Shown one piece after another: positions 26,011 to 34,241 of a stretch of 64,000 nt of DNA. The notes below the pieces were generated by a model. The model worked only from the letters and a program-made list of their open reading frames with translations, was not told the DNA's origin and made no database searches. The DNA is from Flavobacterium petrolei (GTDB taxonomy: Bacteria > Bacteroidota > Bacteroidia > Flavobacteriales > Flavobacteriaceae). The stretch is taken from positions 248,001 through 312,000 of the forward strand of contig NZ_QNVY02000001.1 of the NCBI RefSeq assembly GCF_003314435.2. The letters are read 5' to 3'. Every line of letters starts with the position of its first letter. Positions within the stretch are counted from its first letter, which is position 1. The translations under genes and the position numbers were made by a program.

Positions 26011-26988
26011 ATGTCGAAAGTAAAATATTATTACGATTCCGAAAATCTAGCCTATAGAAAAATAAAAACACGAAAAAGAATAAAATTTGGTGTTATTATC
26101 TTGTTTTTATTGGCATCAGCGTTGTTTGGTTTTTTGAGTTTTGTAGTTTTACTAAATACTCCTTATTTTGAAACGCCAAAAGACCGTTTGCAAGCGCGTG
26201 AAATTGAGAATTTGAAATTGAATTATGCGCTGCTGAACAAAAAAATGGATCAGGTAAATGGTGTTATTGAAGCTATTGAGGATAGGGATAATAATTTGTA
26301 TCGCGTGTATTTTAACAAATCAGCAATTCCAGATTCTATTCGGAAAGCAGGATTACCAGGCAAAAACAGGTATCAATTATTAGAAGGATATGACAATTCA
26401 CAGTTGGTAATCAATACCACAAAAAGGATTGATGTCCTTGGTAAGGAATTAGCGGTTCAGTCCAAATCATTGGATGTGATTTTGAAATTGGCAGAAGCCA
26501 AAAGTGATTTTTTGTCAGCCATTCCTGCCATTCAGCCAGTACGAAACGAAAATTTAAAACAAATGGCCTCCGGTTTTGGTTATCGCACGGATCCTTTTAC
26601 AAAAGCAAGGAAAATGCATGAAGGAATGGATTTTACGGCAAAAACAGGAACGCCCATTTATGCTACGGGTGACGGAGTGGTAGCAAAAGCAGACAACACC
26701 GCTTCCGGATATGGAAATCATATTGTAATTCGGCATGGATTTGGATACGAAACTTTATACGCACATTTGAGCAAATATAAAGCCCGAGCTGGACAACGCG
26801 TAAAACGAGGTGACGTTATAGGTTATGTAGGAAGCACAGGAAGGTCCGAAGCTCCACATTTGCATTATGAAGTTTTAAAAGATAAAAAAGTGGTGAATCC
26901 GCTAAATTTTTACTATGGAAACATTTCGGCAGTAGAATATGTTGTAATCGCGCAACTGGCAAACCAGGAGAATCAATCATTAGATTAA
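26011..26988 (+). CDS. M23 family metallopeptidase, membrane-anchored
   Basis: 325 residues. A transmembrane helix at about residues 27-50 is followed by a coiled-coil region (REIENLKLNYALLNKKMDQV) and a C-terminal LytM/M23 domain. The zinc-site blocks are KMHEGMDFTAKTGTPIYA and HLHYEVLKDKKVVNP. It probably trims peptidoglycan cross-links or activates an amidase in the periplasm. A possible -7 box TAAATTTG lies at 25957-25964. Followed by a MerR gene 92 bp downstream on the same strand. Confidence 0.94.
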   Translation: MSKVKYYYDSENLAYRKIKTRKRIKFGVIILFLLASALFGFLSFVVLLNTPYFETPKDRLQAREIENLKLNYALLNKKMDQVNGVIEAIEDRDNNLYRVYFNKSAIPDSIRKAGLPGKNRYQLLEGYDNSQLVINTTKRIDVLGKELAVQSKSLDVILKLAEAKSDFLSAIPAIQPVRNENLKQMASGFGYRTDPFTKARKMHEGMDFTAKTGTPIYATGDGVVAKADNTASGYGNHIVIRHGFGYETLYAHLSKYKARAGQRVKRGDVIGYVGSTGRSEAPHLHYEVLKDKKVVNPLNFYYGNISAVEYVVIAQLANQENQSLD

Positions 26989-27080
26989 TACAAAAATAGG
27001 GTGCAGTGTTCGGTTCGCAATGTTCAGACAAAAAATAGTATACAGTAACAATTCAACTGGACAAAAAATAAAAAACAGAT

Positions 27081-27413
27081 ATGCATATTGAATTATCTAA
27101 AGATAAAAGATATTACAGCATTGGCGAAGTAGCCAAAGCATTTGACGTGAATGCATCGCTGATTCGTTTTTGGGACAATGAATTTGATATTCTGAAACCA
27201 AAAAAGAATGCGAAAGGCAATCGAATGTTTACTCCGGAGGATATCACTAATTTACAATTGATTTATCATTTAGTCAAAGAAAGAGGTTTTACGCTCGAAG
27301 GTGCCAAAACCCATTTGAAAGAAGGACAAAAGAAAACCTTGGATAAGTTTGAAATTATTCGAAAGTTAGAAACGATACGCACACAATTAACAAATATTAA
27401 AAACGAATTGTAG
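27081..27413 (+). CDS. MerR-family transcriptional regulator
   Basis: 110 residues. The winged helix-turn-helix is at the N-terminus: YYSIGEVAKAFDVNASLIRFWDNEF, followed by MFTPEDITNLQLIYHLVKERGFTLEGAKTHL. The remaining C-terminal part is a short coiled coil with no Cys effector site, so it is not a metal-sensing MerR. Targets unknown. Close upstream lies a degenerate run of CAGTGTT-like heptads (27005-27029). Confidence 0.9.
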   Translation: MHIELSKDKRYYSIGEVAKAFDVNASLIRFWDNEFDILKPKKNAKGNRMFTPEDITNLQLIYHLVKERGFTLEGAKTHLKEGQKKTLDKFEIIRKLETIRTQLTNIKNEL

Positions 27414-27480
27414 TCAGCACGGCTACTTACCAATTAATTTTTTTTAAACAATTAAATAATAAACATTAAATTAAGTAAAC

Positions 27481-28068
27481 ATGAGAAGATTTTTGCCTTG
27501 GATTATTGGAGCGGTTGTGATTTTTGTAATTTACAGCTGGGTTAAAGGAATTAATAATACTGCAGTAACGTTAAACCAAAATGTAGAACAATCTTGGGGT
27601 GATGTTCAAACAGCGTATCAAAGAAGAAATGACCTTATTGGGAATTTAGTAAACACCGTGAAAGGTGCCGCTGATTTTGAAAAAAGCACTTTGACAGCAG
27701 TTATCGAAGCGCGTTCTAAAGCTACTGCTGTAAAAATTGATCCTGCAAATATTACTCCGGAACAATTAGCGGAATTCAACAAAGCGCAAAGTGGTGTGAG
27801 CAGTTCATTATCCCGTTTATTAGTAACGGTTGAAGCGTATCCAGAATTGAAAGCCAACCAGAACTTCTTGAAATTACAAGACGAATTGGCAAGCACAGAA
27901 AATCAAATTCTAACGGCGAGAACGCGTTTCAACGAAGCAGTAAAACCATATAACTCTCACATCAAAACGTTTCCAAACAGCTTATTTGCTGGATTATTCG
28001 GATTCAAAGAAAAAGCATACTTTAATGCAGTTGAAGGTGCAGATAAACCAGTTGAAGTAAAATTCTAA
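27481..28068 (+). CDS. lemA: LemA family protein
   Basis: 195 residues. N-terminal membrane helix FLPWIIGAVVIFVIYSWV, then the LemA helical bundle with NQNVEQSWGDVQTAYQRRNDLIGNLV, ASTENQILTARTRFN and FPNSLFAGLFGF. It is the first gene of a LemA-TPM-TPM unit, a known co-occurring trio in many bacteria. Exact function is unsettled; membrane stress and intracellular communication have been proposed. Confidence 0.95.
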   Translation: MRRFLPWIIGAVVIFVIYSWVKGINNTAVTLNQNVEQSWGDVQTAYQRRNDLIGNLVNTVKGAADFEKSTLTAVIEARSKATAVKIDPANITPEQLAEFNKAQSGVSSSLSRLLVTVEAYPELKANQNFLKLQDELASTENQILTARTRFNEAVKPYNSHIKTFPNSLFAGLFGFKEKAYFNAVEGADKPVEVKF

Positions 28069-28140
28069 AGTTAGATTATTAGACTTCTTAGATTTTTAAA
28101 AGTCTAAATAAATCAAATTTAAATTGAAGAAACAACCTTT

Positions 28141-28199
28141 AAAAATTAACGGTTTTTATTGCAGATTTAATAATTCTGAAATCAAAAATCGTTAATTTT
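28141..28199. repeat. Long dyad in the lemA-TPM gap
   Basis: AAAAATTAACGGTTTTT (28141-28157) and AAAAATCGTTAATTTT (28184-28199) are inverted copies differing at one or two positions, with a 26-nt spacer. The dyad ends 17 bp before the TPM gene start. It could be an operator or an AT-rich mRNA stem; the sequence decides neither. Confidence 0.5.
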
Positions 28200-28216
28200 A
28201 ACTCAAAAATATTTCA

Positions 28217-28654
28217 ATGTCAAAAGTAGAAGATTTTTTAACCAAAGAAGAAGAACAAGAAATTGTTGAAGCTATTCGTATGGCTGAAAAAAACACTTCT
28301 GGAGAGATTAGAGTTCATATAGAAAAGACAACTTCCATGGATGCGTATGATCGCGCCATGGAAGTTTTTCATGAACTAAAAATGGATGAAACTGAACTTC
28401 AAAATGGTGTTTTAATTTACTTAGCGGTAGAAGACAGAAATTTTGTAATTTGTGGTGACAAAGGCATTAATGACGTAGTACAAGATGATTTTTGGAATTG
28501 TACCCGAGACATTATGGTGGCGGAATTCAAAAAAGGAGATTTTAAGCAAGGCCTTATCGATGGAATTACAAGAGCCGGAGAACAATTGCAGAAATATTTT
28601 CCTTGGTTGGAAGGAGACACAAATGAATTATCAAACGAAATATCTAGAGGATAA
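28217..28654 (+). CDS. TPM-domain protein, cytoplasmic-facing short form
   Basis: 145 residues without a signal peptide. The TPM fold is seen in FLTKEEEQEIVEAIRMAEKNTSGEIRV, NGVLIYLAVEDRNFVICGDKGI and DGITRAGEQLQKYFPW. Its stop codon overlaps the next gene's ATG (TAATG at 28652-28656), indicating tight coupling to the secreted TPM protein. Confidence 0.9.
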   Translation: MSKVEDFLTKEEEQEIVEAIRMAEKNTSGEIRVHIEKTTSMDAYDRAMEVFHELKMDETELQNGVLIYLAVEDRNFVICGDKGINDVVQDDFWNCTRDIMVAEFKKGDFKQGLIDGITRAGEQLQKYFPWLEGDTNELSNEISRG

Positions 28655-29463
28655 TGCTATTACAAAAAAAGAATACTACAATTTTCCTAATGCTATTTGT
28701 TTGTTTGTTATTCACACAAATTGGCTTTGCGCAATTTACCATTCCTGAAAAACCAACTTTACAGACTTCTGTTTATGATTATGCGAATGTTTTAAGCGCA
28801 ACAGAAAAAGCACAATTAGAAGAAAAGCTGATTAAATATTCTGATTCTACCACTACTCAAATTGTGATTGTTACCATAGAAACCCTCAAAGGGGAAGATA
28901 TTGGTATTCTTACTCCAAAATGGGGACAAACTTGGGGAATTGGAGGAACAGCAAAAAATGATAATGGAGTTCTTATTTTATTGGCTAAAGCCGAAAGAAA
29001 AATATGGATCTCAGCAGGTTATGGTCTTGAAGATCGATTGACTGCAGGTATTGGTGGAGAAATTACCCGAAACATTATTATTCCAGAATTTAAAGCAGGA
29101 AGTTATTACAAAGGACTTGACAAAGGAACGGATGCTTTATTTGATGTTTTCAAAGGGAAATACAAAGGCGAACGAGTTAAAGCAACCAAAGATAAAGGAT
29201 TGCCGATTTTACCAATTATTATTATTGTCATCATTATACTGGTGCTGATATCGCGAAACAAAGGCGGTGGCAATTCTGGTAACAGAGGTGGCGGAATAGG
29301 ACCTAGTTTATTAGACGTCATTATTCTGAGCAGTTTAGGCAGAAACAGTGGCGGAGGCGGTTTCGGCGGAGGTTCATCAGGTGGTGGATTTGGCGGAGGC
29401 GGTTTCGGCGGTGGATTTGGCGGTGGAGGTTTCTCTGGCGGTGGATCTGGTGGAGACTGGTAA
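28654..29463 (+). CDS. TPM-domain protein with signal peptide and Gly-rich tail
   Basis: 269 residues. Signal peptide ending near GFAQ; TPM domain at about residues 35-170 (VYDYANVLSATEKAQLEEKL, QTWGIGGTAKNDNGVLILLA, SAGYGLEDRLTAG). One transmembrane helix follows (LPILPIIIIVIIILVLIS), then a 60-residue Gly/Ser/Phe tail of GGGFGG-type repeats ending SGGDW. The Gly-rich tail on the cytosolic side is usual for this family. Third gene of the lemA unit, ended by a terminator 16 bp later. Confidence 0.93.
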   Translation: MLLQKKNTTIFLMLFVCLLFTQIGFAQFTIPEKPTLQTSVYDYANVLSATEKAQLEEKLIKYSDSTTTQIVIVTIETLKGEDIGILTPKWGQTWGIGGTAKNDNGVLILLAKAERKIWISAGYGLEDRLTAGIGGEITRNIIIPEFKAGSYYKGLDKGTDALFDVFKGKYKGERVKATKDKGLPILPIIIIVIIILVLISRNKGGGNSGNRGGGIGPSLLDVIILSSLGRNSGGGGFGGGSSGGGFGGGGFGGGFGGGGFSGGGSGGDW

Positions 29464-29479
29464 AACATATAAAATAATT

Positions 29480-29504
29480 AAAAGCTGCAATCGCAGCTTT
29501 TTTT
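29480..29504 (+). terminator. Terminator of the lemA-TPM unit
   Basis: AAAGCTGC, loop AATC, GCAGCTTTTTTT: an 8-bp stem followed by a T run. Confidence 0.88.
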
Positions 29505-29634
29505 GTTTCTAAATAGCACTAAATATTAGTTTTCTTGCCTAAAAGCAACTTCTTTATAAAAAAAATTAAATGTCTTTTTAATTAAATTAGTAGTAACAAT
29601 TTTATCTTTGAATAAGAAACTAAATTTTTAAATA

Positions 29635-30636
29635 ATGAAAAAATTAAAATTATCGCATGGTATCGTGATCCTAATTTTATGCACTGGATTGCAAAGTTAC
29701 GCACAATTTAGTGGTTGGAAAGAAAAAGCATTACAAGCAGGCACCGCTTTGGGGGCCAAAAAAATGGGACTTGATCAAGTGCTGAAAAAACCAGAATCGA
29801 TTACCACTTCATTTGAAGATGTGGACCAAACAGGATCAAAATTACCTGATTTACTAGTAGTCAAAAACGCGCAACCATTGTATTTGTTACCAAAAGCTAC
29901 TGAAGGTGGTTATGTATTGTGCGATGGTTTTTATGAAATGAGTGCGAAAAGTTATTGTTTAAAAGCAGGTACCTTTGCACCATCTCAAGGCGATGGATAC
30001 ATGTACGCACCTACTCTAGGTCCTAAGCAAGAAATTGTAACTGCTATTTTAAAAAATGGCGAAAAACATCCTGAAATAAAGCAGCACAACATACAAGAAT
30101 TATTGTGGGCTATTATAGCTAGAGCCCGTTTTGCCGATTTCAGTGGGCAATTGAAACTTACTGCTGTAGCACTATTGAGTACAGCCGAATTAACGCACCT
30201 TGAAGGTGGCATGCTAGGTGTATTACCTGCGAGCATTATGAATCAAGCAAAATCAAAACTTCCTGAAGCGGTACAAAATGTTTTTGAAGCCGAAAATAAC
30301 ATTCGACAAATGGTAGCTAATGGCAATTATACCTACGCCGAAATGGAAAAATACGCCATTGTTGCCGGTATGGCACCTGTACGCACGGATATTCCAAGTG
30401 GGATTTGGACTTTACACCCAGATGGATACTACATTAGGTATTTTCCCTCTGGTTATGCAATAACCAAAGTACAACTTTATGTTCCCAAAACACTATTGGT
30501 TACTGGAAAACGAATTGTTTATAATGCAACTAATGACATTGCATGTCCAGCAAATGTAGGTTCGCAACGACTAGCACAAACAAATGAGCCCTTAAATCCA
30601 GATTACACTATTAAATTAAAAAGCACTTGTAAATAA
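29635..30636 (+). CDS. Secreted protein of unknown function
   Basis: 333 residues with a signal peptide (LSHGIVILILCTGLQSYAQ). Unrecognised as a named family. Distinct blocks include YVLCDGFYEMSAKSYCLKAG, a pair of Cys 14 residues apart; QGDGYMYAPTLGPKQEIVTA; HPEIKQHNIQELLWAIIARA; and a C-terminal domain GIWTLHPDGYYIRYFPSGYA that looks beta-rich. I recall similar GDGY-APxxG-K proteins in Bacteroidota and cyanobacteria without a known role. A -7 box TATCTTTG at 29603-29610 precedes it, and a terminator follows at 30661. Confidence 0.7.
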   Translation: MKKLKLSHGIVILILCTGLQSYAQFSGWKEKALQAGTALGAKKMGLDQVLKKPESITTSFEDVDQTGSKLPDLLVVKNAQPLYLLPKATEGGYVLCDGFYEMSAKSYCLKAGTFAPSQGDGYMYAPTLGPKQEIVTAILKNGEKHPEIKQHNIQELLWAIIARARFADFSGQLKLTAVALLSTAELTHLEGGMLGVLPASIMNQAKSKLPEAVQNVFEAENNIRQMVANGNYTYAEMEKYAIVAGMAPVRTDIPSGIWTLHPDGYYIRYFPSGYAITKVQLYVPKTLLVTGKRIVYNATNDIACPANVGSQRLAQTNEPLNPDYTIKLKSTCK

Positions 30637-30660
30637 ACTTGTGATTTAAGCCAATACAGT

Positions 30661-30699
30661 AAAAGGATAAAGACTGCTGTACGCCTCTTTATCCTTTTT
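30661..30699 (+). terminator. Terminator after the secreted protein gene
   Basis: AAAAGGATAAAGA and TCTTTATCCTTTTT form a stem of about 13 bp with a T tail. Confidence 0.85.
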
Positions 30700-30722
30700 C
30701 AAATTAGCGGTAAGCAATCACA

Positions 30723-30756
30723 ATAATGAAACACACATCATAATGAAACACACATC
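30723..30756 (+). repeat. Exact 17-bp tandem duplication upstream of the Rrf2 gene
   Basis: ATAATGAAACACACATC occurs twice with no gap (30723-30739, 30740-30756). It lies 31 bp upstream of the -33 element of the Rrf2 promoter, a possible regulator-binding site or a recent slippage. Confidence 0.75.
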
Positions 30757-30786
30757 CTGAAGATCTAAAAACTTCATAAATTAGAG

Positions 30787-30817
30787 TTGTTTCGTTTAAA
30801 AAAACAAGTACCTTTAG
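30787..30817 (+). promoter_or_regulatory. Promoter of the Rrf2 regulator gene
   Basis: TTG at 30787-30789, a 19-nt spacer, and TACCTTTAG at 30809-30817; a good Bacteroidota promoter 43 bp from the start codon. Confidence 0.7.
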
Positions 30818-30859
30818 CCTAGTTTTTAATAGACTTAAAAAGCGTAATACGAATATCAA

Positions 30860-31273
30860 ATGCTTTCACAAAAAACCAAATATGCACTTAAAGCACTGCT
30901 CTATTTAGCAGAACAAGACGTAGACCATATCTCTAAAACAGTAGAAATTGCTGAGGCGGCCTCTATTCCAAAAAAGTTTTTGGAACAGATTTTATTGGAT
31001 CTAAAACGTGGCCATTTCGTAGGAAGCAAACAAGGAAAATTTGGCGGTTATTATCTTTTAAAATCTAAAAACGACATTACTTTAGCCGATATTCACAGGC
31101 TTTTTGATGGTGCAATTGCTTTACTTCCTTGTGCATCATTGAATTTTTACGAACGCTGTTCTGATTGCGTAGATGAATCGGAATGCCTGCTAAGACACGG
31201 ATTGATTACCATTAGAGAGGAAACTTTAAAGGCCATGCAAGGCATTACTATTGCTTCATTGGTAAAAAAATAA
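30860..31273 (+). CDS. Rrf2-family transcriptional regulator (CymR/IscR-like)
   Basis: 137 residues. The N-terminal winged helix starts MLSQKTKYALKALLYLAEQD, with KFLEQILLDLKRGHFVGSKQGKFGGYYL as recognition helix and wing. The C-terminal half contains four Cys residues (LPCASLNFYERCSDCVDESE then C), a potential Fe-S or thiol sensor. Members of this family control sulfur assimilation (CymR) or Fe-S synthesis (IscR). It is followed on the same strand by a Met/Cys leader peptide and a TonB receptor, so control of sulfur-source uptake is inferred. Confidence 0.92.
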   Translation: MLSQKTKYALKALLYLAEQDVDHISKTVEIAEAASIPKKFLEQILLDLKRGHFVGSKQGKFGGYYLLKSKNDITLADIHRLFDGAIALLPCASLNFYERCSDCVDESECLLRHGLITIREETLKAMQGITIASLVKK

Positions 31274-31290
31274 AAAAATATATTTTAAAC

Positions 31291-31323
31291 TCTACTAATT
31301 TTACAGAATTAATTATATATTTG
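31291..31323 (+). promoter_or_regulatory. Promoter and putative Rrf2 operator of the leader-receptor transcript
   Basis: A -7 box TATATTTG lies at 31316-31323. At the -33 position sits TCTACTAATTTTACAGA (31291-31307), an imperfect dyad (TCT...AGA). The half TCTACTAATT recurs at 31490-31499, shortly before the receptor start. A repressor bound over the -33 region would explain the missing TTG. Operator role is inference. Confidence 0.45.
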
Positions 31324-31364
31324 CCTCGAATTTAATATATCATTAACAATCCAAATTTAAACGT

Positions 31365-31469
31365 ATGAAAACGTACCGAAGTAAGCTTGCTTTTCTGACT
31401 AGGCAATCCCAAAAAAATCGACTAATTATAATTAAAAAAAAGAGTTCTCAAATGATGTGTATGTGTTAG
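31365..31469 (+). CDS. Putative Met/Cys leader peptide (34 codons)
   Basis: An open frame ATG 31365 to TAG 31467-31469, beginning MKTYRSKLAFLTRQ and ending KKKSSQMMCMC-stop. It is basic and not a signal peptide. The last five sense codons are Met-Met-Cys-Met-Cys, an extreme density of sulfur amino acids placed directly before the stop, as in amino-acid-sensing leader peptides. It starts about 35 nt after the inferred transcription start and ends 47 nt before the TonB receptor start. No clear intrinsic terminator is visible in the gap, so the mechanism could be translational or Rho-based. Not demonstrated to be translated. Confidence 0.55.
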   Translation: MKTYRSKLAFLTRQSQKNRLIIIKKKSSQMMCMC

Positions 31470-31516
31470 TAAAAAAATTTAAACTAAATTCTACTAATTA
31501 CATATACTTAATATAA

Positions 31517-34060
31517 ATGAAAAATTCTATAAAAAACATATTTACAATACTATCTATTTTAACATTCTCAATATCATTTGCACAAAACATTGACGGTGTA
31601 GTCACAACAAACCAAAACATTCCTTTAGAAGCCGCAAATGTTGTAATAAAAGGAACAACCTCAAACACGATTTCAGATTCTAACGGGAAATTTACAATAG
31701 ACACAAAAGGAAAACTCCCTTTAACTCTTTTAGTACAATATGTAGGATACAAAACTGCAGAAATAGAAATCACTTCTTTACCAATACCTTCATTACAAAT
31801 AAATCTTATTGAAGAAAATACTTTGGTCGAAGTGGTAGTTTCTTCAAGACGCCGAATAGAAAAAGTACAAGATGTGCCAATAGCGATATCAGTAATAACA
31901 GGAAAACAAGCAGAACAATCTGGAGCTTTTAACGTTAATCGCATAAAAGAACTTGTTCCTTCAGTTCAATTATATTCGTCAAACCCCAGAAATACCGGAA
32001 TTAATATTCGAAGCTTAGGTTCCCCTTTTGGACTTACAAATGATGGAATCGACCCGGGTGTTGGTTTTTATGTTGATGGCGTTTATTATGCACGTCCAGC
32101 GGCAACCACTTTAGATTTTATCGATATCGAACAAATTGAGGTATTACGCGGCCCGCAAGGATCATTGTTTGGTAAAAATACAACTTCGGGAGCCTTTAAC
32201 ATTACTACTCGTAAACCAAGTTTTACTTCAGGTGCAAACTTTGAAGTGAGTTACGGAAATTACAATTTTTTGCAAGCTAAAGCTTCGATTACTGGAGCTT
32301 TGAGTTCAAAAATCGCTGGTCGTATCTCGTTTTCAGGTACACAACGTGATGGTTTAATCGATAATATCGCAACAGGAAAACCTACCAATACCCTCAATAA
32401 TCAAGGAATTAGAGGACAATTGCTTTATACCCCTTCTGAAAAAACTAATATTATATTAGCTGCAGATATCACAACGCAACGTCCAGACGGATATGCACAG
32501 GTAGTTACTGGTGTTGCACCTACACAAAGAGCGGCTTACCGTCAATTTGATGCTATTATTGCTGATTTGAATTATCAATTGCCTAGTTTAAATGCGTTTG
32601 ACCGTAAAATTGACCACGATACACCATGGCGTTCCGGACAAGACATGGGAGGTATATCTCTTAATATAGATACAAAAATTGGAAACGGAACACTTACTTC
32701 AACAACAGCTTGGCGTTTTTGGAATTGGGATCCATCAAATGATAGAGATTTTACAGGATTACAAGTATTAGCAAAATCACAAAACCCAACCAGACAAACA
32801 CAAATAACACAAGAAGTACGTTATGCAGGTCAGCTTACCTCTAAATTAAGTGGTGTGGTAGGTGTATTTTTTATTGACCAAGCATCACAAACAGATGGCA
32901 CAGAAGAATCTGGTTCTGCACAATGGAGATTTGCACAAAGCACTACCAGTAATTTATGGAAAACACCACGTCTATTTGAAGGATACGGTATCACAACGGA
33001 TGCTCGCATTAGAGCTTCCAGTGCGGCAGTATTTGGTCAGTTAGACTGGGCAATAACAGAACGTTTACATGTATTACCGGGTTTACGTTATAATTTTGAA
33101 AAAAAAGATGCTGATTACAACCGTACCACATACGGAGGACTCCAAACGAATGACCCAGCTTTAATTGCCTTGAAAAAACTAGTTTATACGGATCAGTCTT
33201 TTTCATCTAACACAGATAATACTGACTTATCTGGAAATATAACCCTTTCTTTTAAAGCCACTGACAAGATTAATGCATATGCAACTTTTGCAAAAAGCTA
33301 CAAACCCGTTGGAGTCAACGTAGCTGGATTACCTACTCTTGCCGGACAGCCCATTCTTGAGCTTGCCGTAATTAAACCCGAGGAAGTCAATCATTATGAA
33401 ATTGGAGTTAAAACAGCACCGTTTAAAAACTCAATATTCAATATAACCTTCTTTAATACCGACATCAAAGATTTTCAAACCAATGTACAGGCAGCTGAAT
33501 TAGGTGTAAACCGTGGCTATCTTGCTAATGCAGATAAAGTACAGGTAAAAGGTATAGAATGGGATGCCAGTTTTGTAATTAGCAAACATTTGACCATCAA
33601 TGGAGCAGCTACCTATACAGATGCTAAATATGTTAAATTTACAAATGCTCCCCTTCCGCTAGAAGAAACAGGAGCGGCAGTATCATTCAAAGATGTTTCC
33701 GGAACTGCATTACCGGGCGCTTCAAAATGGGCAGGATCTTTAGGAGGTGAACTAACAGACAAAGCCAAATTCTTTGGGAATACAGGAAAAATATTCCTTG
33801 GAGTTGATTCTTATGCACGTTCTGAATTCTCTTCAAGTCCATCTGCTTCAAAATATTTAGTAGTTCAGGGTTATGCGCTATTTAATGCTCGTTTAGGTTT
33901 CCGTGCAACAGATGGTCTGTCTGTACAATTCTGGGGACGCAACCTTTTAGACAAAGATTATTACGAACAACTATTGCCTGCTGGTGGTAATACAGGACAA
34001 TATGCAGGTGTATTAGGAGATCAAAGAACGTATGGTATTACATTGAAATATTCACTTTAA
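31517..34060 (+). CDS. TonB-dependent outer-membrane receptor
   Basis: 847 residues. Signal peptide ends FSISFAQ. A carboxypeptidase-D-like beta domain follows (residues 23-100: IDGVVTTNQNIPLEAANVVI ... VQYVGYKTAEIEI), then a plug (RIEKVQDVPIAISVITGKQA; IEVLRGPQGSLFGKNTTSGA) and a 22-strand barrel ending in RTYGITLKYSL. No SusD partner follows, so a small ligand (siderophore, cofactor or organosulfur compound) is more likely than a glycan. The placement behind an Rrf2 gene and a Met/Cys leader suggests sulfur-related cargo; that is inference. It has its own terminator. Confidence 0.92.
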   Translation: MKNSIKNIFTILSILTFSISFAQNIDGVVTTNQNIPLEAANVVIKGTTSNTISDSNGKFTIDTKGKLPLTLLVQYVGYKTAEIEITSLPIPSLQINLIEENTLVEVVVSSRRRIEKVQDVPIAISVITGKQAEQSGAFNVNRIKELVPSVQLYSSNPRNTGINIRSLGSPFGLTNDGIDPGVGFYVDGVYYARPAATTLDFIDIEQIEVLRGPQGSLFGKNTTSGAFNITTRKPSFTSGANFEVSYGNYNFLQAKASITGALSSKIAGRISFSGTQRDGLIDNIATGKPTNTLNNQGIRGQLLYTPSEKTNIILAADITTQRPDGYAQVVTGVAPTQRAAYRQFDAIIADLNYQLPSLNAFDRKIDHDTPWRSGQDMGGISLNIDTKIGNGTLTSTTAWRFWNWDPSNDRDFTGLQVLAKSQNPTRQTQITQEVRYAGQLTSKLSGVVGVFFIDQASQTDGTEESGSAQWRFAQSTTSNLWKTPRLFEGYGITTDARIRASSAAVFGQLDWAITERLHVLPGLRYNFEKKDADYNRTTYGGLQTNDPALIALKKLVYTDQSFSSNTDNTDLSGNITLSFKATDKINAYATFAKSYKPVGVNVAGLPTLAGQPILELAVIKPEEVNHYEIGVKTAPFKNSIFNITFFNTDIKDFQTNVQAAELGVNRGYLANADKVQVKGIEWDASFVISKHLTINGAATYTDAKYVKFTNAPLPLEETGAAVSFKDVSGTALPGASKWAGSLGGELTDKAKFFGNTGKIFLGVDSYARSEFSSSPSASKYLVVQGYALFNARLGFRATDGLSVQFWGRNLLDKDYYEQLLPAGGNTGQYAGVLGDQRTYGITLKYSL

Positions 34061-34086
34061 AAAACTTTCAAAAAATTAAAATTTGA

Positions 34087-34133
34087 AACAGCACTCTTAA
34101 AAATCAGGTTTTAAGAGTGCTGTTTTCTTTTTT
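34087..34133 (+). terminator. Terminator of the TonB receptor gene
   Basis: AACAGCACTCTTAA and TTAAGAGTGCTGTT form a 14-bp perfect stem followed by TTCTTTTTTC. Confidence 0.93.
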
Positions 34134-34241
34134 CTAAAACACTATTAAGCTGACAAAGTAAAATACTTTTTAAAAACACAAAACAATACCTATAGGATTT
34201 GTAGACTTTATGTAAATTTGCCAAAATTGAAATAAAGCTTC

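Noticed and set aside
29106..29468. Proline-rich minus-strand open frame
   Set aside because: It is the antisense of the Gly-rich tail of the TPM protein; GGN codons read backwards give proline runs.
30723..30756. CRISPR-like repeat
   Set aside because: Only two abutting copies, no spacers and no cas genes in the window.
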